From Pseudomonadota bacterium (GTDB lineage Bacteria > Pseudomonadota > Alphaproteobacteria > Acetobacterales > Acetobacteraceae), in assembly GCA_021841985.1 (NCBI GenBank), contig JAKCCP010000061.1, positions 1-5,835 of the forward strand: 5,835 nucleotides of DNA, read 5' to 3'. The notes under the pieces are model-generated. The model saw only the letters and a list, made by a program, of their open reading frames with translations. It did no database searches and was not told where the DNA came from. Of this stretch, positions 1 through 4,091 are shown one piece after another. Position 1 is the stretch's first letter; every line of letters starts with the position of its first letter. A program made the position numbers and the translations under genes.

Positions 1-51
1 CATGCCCGACCCGACCTCATGCCCGGCCCGACCTCATGCCCGGCCCGACGC
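1..51. repeat. 17-bp tandem repeat, three units, at the window edge
   Basis: Units lie at 1-17, 18-34 and 35-51 with consensus CATGCCCGRCCCGACCT. The first unit differs from the second at one base (A at 9, G at 26) and the third differs at its last two bases. The array starts at the window edge, so more copies may lie outside. It begins 9 bp past the stop codon of the minus-strand dehydrogenase. Read on the minus strand, each unit contains ATGAGG, so each offers a potential start codon and a stop next to a G-rich stretch; whether a downstream minus-strand gene starts here cannot be judged. The 17-bp period is not a multiple of three, which argues against a conserved coding repeat. Confidence 0.85.
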
Positions 52-54
52 CGG
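40..54 (-). terminator. Weak GC hairpin after the dehydrogenase, possible terminator
   Basis: CCGGC at 40-44 and GCCGG at 50-54 form a perfect 5-bp stem with a 5-nt loop, starting 6 bp beyond the stop codon of the minus-strand dehydrogenase. There is no T-run after it on the minus strand, and such short GC stems arise easily at this base composition. It overlaps the last unit of the 17-bp array. It is a weak candidate only; readthrough into a downstream minus-strand gene is equally plausible. Confidence 0.2.
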
Positions 55-60
55 ATGCCC

Positions 61-1128
61 TCACGTGCGGACGACGATCTTCAAGTGGTTGCCGGCCGGG
101 TCGAGCAGCGCCTCGAACCCCTTCGCCACCACGTCGGCGGCGTCGATCCGCGCGGTGATGACTTTTTCCACCGGAAAGGCGCCGGAGGCGATGAGGCGGG
201 CGATCCGCGGCCAGACCTGCACCGGATAGCACCAAGTCGCCTCCACGGTAATGTCCTTCAGCGCCCATTGCATCGCATCGATGCTGGCGCGCTTGATGTG
301 CAGGCCGACCTGCACGACCTTGCCCTGCCTGCGCACCGCCGCCGCGCAGGCGTTCAGCGAGGCTTCGAGACCGACGCATTCGAGCGCGACATCGACGCCG
401 ACGCCCTCTTCCGTCAGATCCCCGACAACCGCCATCAGGTTCTCGGCTTTCGGATCCACCAGCACCGCATAGGGCGCGATCTCGGCGAGGAGCCGCCGCC
501 GGTTCGGGTTCGGCTCGGCGACGATGATCAGCGCCGCCCCCGCCGCCCGCGCCGCCAGCACCGCGAGCGCGCCGATCGGCCCGGCGCCGGAGACCAGCAC
601 CGTCGATCCCGCCTGCACCCCGCCGCGATCGATGCCATACATGGCGACCGCCGCCGGCTCGATCATCGCGCCCTGCTCGTCGCTCAGCGCGTCCGGAATC
701 GGCTGGGCGTTGTAATCCTTGATCACCGCCCGCGCCGCCATCCCGCCCCAGGCCCAGCTCAGCCCGACGCAGCCCATCTTCGGCGAGAGATGATAGAGCC
801 CGCGCTTGCCGTAATAATCGTCGCGCGGGAAGACGAGCGGCTGGACCGAGATACGGTCGCCGGGCTTCACGTGGCCGACCGCATCGCCCACCTTCATGAC
901 CCGCGCCGAGAACTCATGGCCGAGGATCTGCGGGTTGGTGGCGCCGGTGAAGACATGCGGGGTCGCCGGGGTGACGATCGGGCCGGCGACGTATTCGTGC
1001 AGGTCGGTGCCGCAGATGCCGGCGCAGAACGGCGCGACCAGAACCTCGTCGGGGGCGAGAGTCTCCGCCGGCGGCGCGACGTCGTCGACGCGGACGTCGC
1101 GGGCGGCGTGGAAACGGACGGCTCTCAT
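61..1128 (-). CDS. Medium-chain Zn-type alcohol/polyol dehydrogenase (2,3-butanediol dehydrogenase-like)
   Basis: This 355-residue protein is a cytoplasmic MDR-superfamily dehydrogenase expected to oxidise a secondary alcohol or polyol with NAD. The GroES-like N-terminal domain carries the catalytic zinc ligands C39 (GICGTDLHEY, 37-46), H71-E72 (GHE) and E157 (IEPAAV). The Rossmann motif is GAGPIG at 181-186, and an acidic E205 at the end of the next strand points to NAD rather than NADP. The length is normal for the family. The structural-zinc lobe is odd: where relatives have four cysteines, this protein reads FPRDDYYGKRGLYHLS (100-115) with none. The ATG at 1128 is supported by a consensus AGGAGG five bases upstream. 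It is transcribed away from the hydroxyacid dehydrogenase/regulator pair across a shared 238-bp region. The overall pattern is closest to butanediol, sorbitol or threonine dehydrogenases; the substrate is not predictable. Confidence 0.93.
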   Translation of the reverse strand: MRAVRFHAARDVRVDDVAPPAETLAPDEVLVAPFCAGICGTDLHEYVAGPIVTPATPHVFTGATNPQILGHEFSARVMKVGDAVGHVKPGDRISVQPLVFPRDDYYGKRGLYHLSPKMGCVGLSWAWGGMAARAVIKDYNAQPIPDALSDEQGAMIEPAAVAMYGIDRGGVQAGSTVLVSGAGPIGALAVLAARAAGAALIIVAEPNPNRRRLLAEIAPYAVLVDPKAENLMAVVGDLTEEGVGVDVALECVGLEASLNACAAAVRRQGKVVQVGLHIKRASIDAMQWALKDITVEATWCYPVQVWPRIARLIASGAFPVEKVITARIDAADVVAKGFEALLDPAGNHLKIVVRT

Positions 1129-1133
1129 CGTAT

Positions 1134-1139
1134 CCTCCT
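1134..1139 (-). promoter_or_regulatory. Shine-Dalgarno of the alcohol dehydrogenase
   Basis: On the minus strand this reads AGGAGG, a perfect anti-16S match, five bases before the ATG at 1128-1126. It fixes the start of the dehydrogenase and suggests strong translation. Confidence 0.85.
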
Positions 1140-1280
1140 CGGCTCGGCCGGTGGCCGCTGTGGCCTGGCGGCGGTTGCGGGAGGGATGGCGAAAGCCCGG
1201 GCGCGGCGCCTGCCTCCCGTCGGGACACCGTCATAGCGGCCAAGACTAGCAGAGGCCCGCCCGCGCCGCGCCGCGGATTT

Positions 1281-1295
1281 CATCCAATTCGGATG
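1281..1295. promoter_or_regulatory. Candidate operator dyad in the AT-rich island
   Basis: CATCC-AATTC-GGATG has perfect 5-bp arms around a 5-bp spacer. Outer half-matches CGGA (1274-1277) and TCCG (1298-1301) extend the symmetry imperfectly. It sits in the only AT-rich patch of the divergent region, 71 bp before the GTG of the hydroxyacid dehydrogenase. Size and symmetry suit a dimeric winged-helix regulator, but no second copy was seen, so assignment as an operator is a guess. Confidence 0.35.
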
Positions 1296-1306
1296 ATTCC
1301 GCCGCT

Positions 1307-1343
1307 ACCGGGGGTGGGCCGCGCCGGTATGGTGTTCCCCGGT
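1307..1343. repeat. Inverted repeat in the leader of the hydroxyacid dehydrogenase
   Basis: Arms ACCGGGG (1307-1313) and CCCCGGT (1337-1343) are perfectly complementary with 23 bases between them. They end 11 bases before the Shine-Dalgarno at 1355-1360. This could be a second regulator site or a leader hairpin if transcription starts upstream, but 7-bp GC arms can occur by chance in this sequence. Confidence 0.25.
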
Positions 1344-1354
1344 GCGGCACTCAC

Positions 1355-1360
1355 GGGGAG
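1355..1360 (+). promoter_or_regulatory. Shine-Dalgarno deciding the GTG start
   Basis: GGGGAG lies six bases before the GTG at 1367. The next in-frame ATG falls inside the Rossmann glycine motif and is too late, so this ribosome site supports the GTG start. Confidence 0.7.
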
Positions 1361-1366
1361 ATCGAG

Positions 1367-2284
1367 GTGGCAAACGCGCGTGGCATCCAGGATGGTATCG
1401 GCTGGATCGGCGTCGGCAAGATGGGCAACCCGATGGCGACGCGGCTGATCGAGGCCGGGCATCGGCTGACCCTCTGCGACCCGGTCGCCGAGAACCGGGC
1501 GAGCCTGGTTGCGCGCGGGGCGCATGTCGCGGCGACGCCGGGGGAACTGGCGGCGCGCTGCGGGCTGATCTTCTCGACCATCCCCGACGACGCGGTGCTG
1601 GCCGAGGTGATCCAGGGCGGCGGCGAGCAGGGGGGCTTCCTCGGCCAGATCGCCGCCGGCGCGGTGCTGGTCGAGATGAGCACCGTGTCGCCGGCGGTGT
1701 CGGCGCGGGTGGGCGCCGATCTCGCGCGCCGCGGCGTCTTCTATCTGCGCTGTCCGATCTCGGGCAGCACCGCTCTCGCGCGGGCCGGGACGCTGACCGC
1801 GCTCGCTTCCGGCGATCAGCCGGCGTGGGAGCGGGCGGCGCCGTTTCTCGACCTGCTGGCTGCGCGCAAATTCCATCTCGGGGCGGGAGAGGAGGCGCGC
1901 TACATGAAGCTGGTGCTCAACACCCTGGTCGGGGCGACCTCGTCGATCCTCGGCGAGGCGCTGGCGCTGGGCGCGACCGGCGGGCTCGATGACGCCCAGA
2001 TGATGGCGGTGATCGCCGAAAGCGCCGTCGCCTCGCCGCTCATCCGCTACAAGCAGGAGATGATCGCCCAGCACGATTTCAGCCCCGCCTTCTCGGTCGC
2101 GCAGATGATCAAGGATTTTACCCTGATCACCGAGGCCGGACGGGCGCGGCGGGTGCCGATGCCGGCGGTGAGCCTGATCCTGCAGCAATATACCGCGGCG
2201 GCCAATGTCGGCTATGCCGAGCAGGACTTCTTTGCCCTCGTCGGCTGGATGCGGGTAAGCTACGGGCTCGAAGCCGGCGCCTGA
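1367..2284 (+). CDS. NAD-type beta-hydroxyacid dehydrogenase (3-hydroxyisobutyrate dehydrogenase family)
   Basis: This 305-residue cytoplasmic enzyme should oxidise a beta-hydroxyacid, or reduce the matching semialdehyde. The family includes 3-hydroxyisobutyrate, tartronate-semialdehyde and threonate dehydrogenases. The N-terminal Rossmann domain shows GVGKMGNPMA (15-24) and D38 after the second strand, which favours NAD. The substrate motif STVSP is at 105-109. Catalytic K181 and N185 sit in KLVLN, and the C-terminal helical domain has the usual KD pair at 249-250. The second substrate loop is unusual: RCPISGS (128-134) replaces the common DAPVSGG, so the second glycine is serine and the substrate may differ from the textbook ones. 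Start is GTG with a good ribosome site. It precedes the fusion regulator by 67 bp, probably in one operon, and its stop is the first TGA of a 15-bp tandem array. Confidence 0.92.
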   Translation: MANARGIQDGIGWIGVGKMGNPMATRLIEAGHRLTLCDPVAENRASLVARGAHVAATPGELAARCGLIFSTIPDDAVLAEVIQGGGEQGGFLGQIAAGAVLVEMSTVSPAVSARVGADLARRGVFYLRCPISGSTALARAGTLTALASGDQPAWERAAPFLDLLAARKFHLGAGEEARYMKLVLNTLVGATSSILGEALALGATGGLDDAQMMAVIAESAVASPLIRYKQEMIAQHDFSPAFSVAQMIKDFTLITEAGRARRVPMPAVSLILQQYTAAANVGYAEQDFFALVGWMRVSYGLEAGA

Positions 2285-2329
2285 GGGAGCAACGCCTGAG
2301 GGAGCAACGCCTGAGGGAGCAACGCCTGA
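2281..2329 (+). repeat. 15-bp tandem repeat carrying the stop codon and SD-like sequence
   Basis: Three perfect copies of CTGAGGGAGCAACGC occupy 2281-2295, 2296-2310 and 2311-2325, followed by a partial CTGA at 2326-2329. The first TGA is the real stop of the hydroxyacid dehydrogenase. Because the period is five codons, TGAs recur in the same frame at 2297, 2312 and 2327. Each copy also has GAGGGAG, resembling the GAGGGA ribosome site of the next gene. In the frame of the next gene the array is open and would read EGATP three times, but no ATG, GTG or TTG precedes the proper start. The flanks CGGCGCCTGAGGGA (2275-2288, one base shorter match) and CGGCGCCGAGGGA (2334-2346) are also near copies. 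Confidence 0.95.
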
Positions 2330-2340
2330 CGCGCGGCGCC

Positions 2341-2346
2341 GAGGGA
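2341..2346 (+). promoter_or_regulatory. Shine-Dalgarno of the fusion regulator
   Basis: GAGGGA lies five bases before the ATG at 2352. It resembles the GAGGGAG in each copy of the upstream 15-bp array, so the array may supply extra ribosome docking sites. No alternative start codon exists between the in-frame TAA at 2256 and this ATG, which fixes the start. Confidence 0.7.
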
Positions 2347-2351
2347 CGGGC

Positions 2352-4088
2352 ATGACAGCACCGACGCGAAAGCTTTCGGACCATGAACTCTCGCGGGTGA
2401 TCGACTTCCTGCGCAAGATCCGCCAGCCCTTCGATGCCGGCATCCCCGGCGCGAAGCCGGACATCACCTGGAACGTGGTGCTGGAGCTGGTGGACAGCCA
2501 TTTGCAGCAGCGCCCGGTCGATATGTCTACGCTGATCGAATTGTCGCAGGCCAGTTGGGGCACCGGCAACCGGCTGGTCGCGCGGATGCTCGCGGACGGG
2601 CTGATCGTCCGGGTGCCGCGCGGGCCGAGGCACAAGACGACGCTCCTCGCCCCCAGCGAACGATTGATCGCGGATTTCATCGACTACGCGACGGCGGTGA
2701 AGGCGCATCTGGCCAAGATTTTCGGCCTGCGCTCGGGCTCCGAAACCGAGGAGTATTATTTCGGCGGCTCCTACTTCGCGGCGCATATCATCGCCCCGGT
2801 TCAGGGCGGCGATATCAGCTCGGCGGCGCTGCGCAATCTCCGCTTCCTGCTGCATGACGACAATTATTTCGTCTCGATGCGCAATATGTGGTCGGATTTC
2901 CGCAACGATATCGGCCGCAAGAGCAGCTTCGATCTGCGCCATCTGCCCGAGCTTTACGAACAGGCGAAGATCGCGCTCCGCGACCCCGCCACCGCCTATG
3001 CGGTGGTCGCGGTGAACATGCCCTGGCTCGGCGGCTTCGCCGATGCCGGGCTGCTCGCGCCGCTCGACGAGGCGCTGGCGCGGGCACCGATCAATCCGCT
3101 CGATTTCCACCCCTCGGTCTGGGGCACCGGGCGGTGGAAAGGGCGGCAATACGGCATTCCGATCTACTGCACGGTGGAGATCCTCACCGCCAGGCGTGAC
3201 CTGTTCGAGGACGCGGCGCTCGCCTATCCGCGCAGCTTCGACGAGACCATCGCCGCCGCCCGCGCGCTGCACCGGCCCGAGCGCGAGCAATACGGCATCT
3301 CGTGGAACGGCGCGCGGGGGATGACCATCGCCCACGCCTTCATGTTCTTCATGGCCTCGTCGCAGGGCTCGGTGATCGAGATCCCGCGCAAGAGCGAAAA
3401 CTGGCTGGACGGTTTCGACACGAGCAATCTCCGTCTCCGCATCGACAGCGCCGAGGGCCTGGCGGCGCTGGACTACATGCGCGCCCTCGCCGAGGTGTCG
3501 CCGCCCGGGGTCGCGACGTTCGACGCCGACCGCAACCTCGAATGCTTCATGTCGGGTCACGCGGCGATGAGCTATGCCTGGACCATGCGCGCGGCGCGGC
3601 TCGAGCATGAGCTGAGTTCCAAGGTCAGGCGGCGGGTCGCGTATCTCGCGCCGCCGGTCCTCAAGGGGCGGCAGGTGACGGCGCCGGTGGGCGGCTTCCT
3701 GCTCACCATCCCGGCCTATGTGCCCGCCGAGCGCCGGCAGGAGATCCTCAACGCCATCGCCTGGATGGCCTCGCCCGAGGCGATGAAGGCGCATGTGAAG
3801 AACGGTTTTCCGGTCGCGCCACGCTTTTCGGTGTGCGCCGACCCCGAGGCGCTGGCCTCCTCGCCGATCGTGAGCTTCGTCGACCGGATGGCGCGGCGGA
3901 ACGAGCTGAACACCTGGTCGCGCCCGCCGGTTGCGGAATATGTCGAAATCGAGCGCATTCTCGGCGGCGAGGTCTTCGCCGCGGTGTTCGAGGGCAAGCC
4001 GCCGAAGCGCGCGCTCGCCGATGCCGAGGCCGCCGCTTACCGCGTCATTCGCGAGCGCGCCGCGATGCGCGAAAATCCGGCCGCGTGA
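2352..4088 (+). CDS. MarR-like winged-helix / ABC solute-binding-domain fusion, probable ligand-sensing regulator
   Basis: The 578 residues split into two known modules. Residues about 36-123 form a MarR-like winged helix: helices near 38-51 and 56-65, a recognition helix near 67-80 (QASWGTGNRLVARMLADGL region), a basic wing 84-99 with PRGPRHK, and a long helix 100-123. Residues about 163-560 form a full family-1 (maltose-binding-type) solute-binding domain: VVAVNMPWLGGFADAGLLAPLDE at 218-240, YGIPIYCTVEI at 267-277, YGISWNG at 314-320, then PVGGFLLTIPA (445-455) and the conserved late block AIAWMASPEAMKAHV (468-482). There is no signal peptide, lipobox or membrane segment, so it should stay in the cytoplasm. 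The likely job is a one-component regulator that binds a small molecule through the solute-binding fold and acts on the nearby divergent promoter region. It follows the hydroxyacid dehydrogenase in a probable operon. Domain calls are firm; DNA target, ligand and sign of control are inferred. Confidence 0.88.
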   Translation: MTAPTRKLSDHELSRVIDFLRKIRQPFDAGIPGAKPDITWNVVLELVDSHLQQRPVDMSTLIELSQASWGTGNRLVARMLADGLIVRVPRGPRHKTTLLAPSERLIADFIDYATAVKAHLAKIFGLRSGSETEEYYFGGSYFAAHIIAPVQGGDISSAALRNLRFLLHDDNYFVSMRNMWSDFRNDIGRKSSFDLRHLPELYEQAKIALRDPATAYAVVAVNMPWLGGFADAGLLAPLDEALARAPINPLDFHPSVWGTGRWKGRQYGIPIYCTVEILTARRDLFEDAALAYPRSFDETIAAARALHRPEREQYGISWNGARGMTIAHAFMFFMASSQGSVIEIPRKSENWLDGFDTSNLRLRIDSAEGLAALDYMRALAEVSPPGVATFDADRNLECFMSGHAAMSYAWTMRAARLEHELSSKVRRRVAYLAPPVLKGRQVTAPVGGFLLTIPAYVPAERRQEILNAIAWMASPEAMKAHVKNGFPVAPRFSVCADPEALASSPIVSFVDRMARRNELNTWSRPPVAEYVEIERILGGEVFAAVFEGKPPKRALADAEAAAYRVIRERAAMRENPAA

Positions 4089-4091
4089 TCA
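4086..4091. other. Abutting convergent stop codons
   Basis: TGA at 4086-4088 ends the plus-strand fusion regulator and TCA at 4089-4091 is the reverse complement of the TGA ending the minus-strand transporter gene. Together they make the palindrome TGATCA. No spacer remains for a terminator between the genes. Confidence 0.97.

Larger units (their letters stand above)
1129..1366. promoter_or_regulatory. Divergent intergenic control region
   Basis: This 238-bp stretch separates the minus-strand alcohol dehydrogenase from the plus-strand hydroxyacid dehydrogenase, so promoters for both directions should lie here. I find no convincing -35/-10 pair. A TATGGT at 1328-1333 matches four of six -10 positions for the plus strand but has no good -35 partner. 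The only AT-rich island is about 1277-1298 and contains a dyad (listed separately). Other symmetric elements are TCCCG-T-CGGGA at 1215-1225 and the 7-bp arms ACCGGGG (1307-1313) and CCCCGGT (1337-1343). No RNA gene or small coding sequence is supported here. The winged-helix regulator encoded downstream is the obvious candidate to bind, by inference from position. Confidence 0.6.

Noticed and set aside
1..51. Possible CRISPR or attachment-site array
   Set aside because: The units are directly adjacent with no spacers and too short; no integrase or cas gene is in the window.
19..1236. A 405-codon open frame on the plus strand opposite the alcohol dehydrogenase
   Set aside because: It is antisense to a well-supported gene; its product is rich in Arg, Asp and His with no recognisable domain, typical of a shadow frame in GC-rich DNA.
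1328..1333. TATGGT as a -10 box for the plus-strand operon
   Set aside because: Only four of six matches and no acceptable -35 hexamer at 16-18 bp upstream, so no promoter is called.
1280..2680. A 466-codon minus-strand frame opposite the hydroxyacid dehydrogenase and regulator start
   Set aside because: It is antisense to genes with clear motifs, and its GVAPS repeats are only the reverse reading of the 15-bp array.
2127..3794. A 555-codon minus-strand frame opposite the regulator
   Set aside because: Low-complexity Arg/His/Gly-rich product without a domain, opposite a gene with two clear domains.
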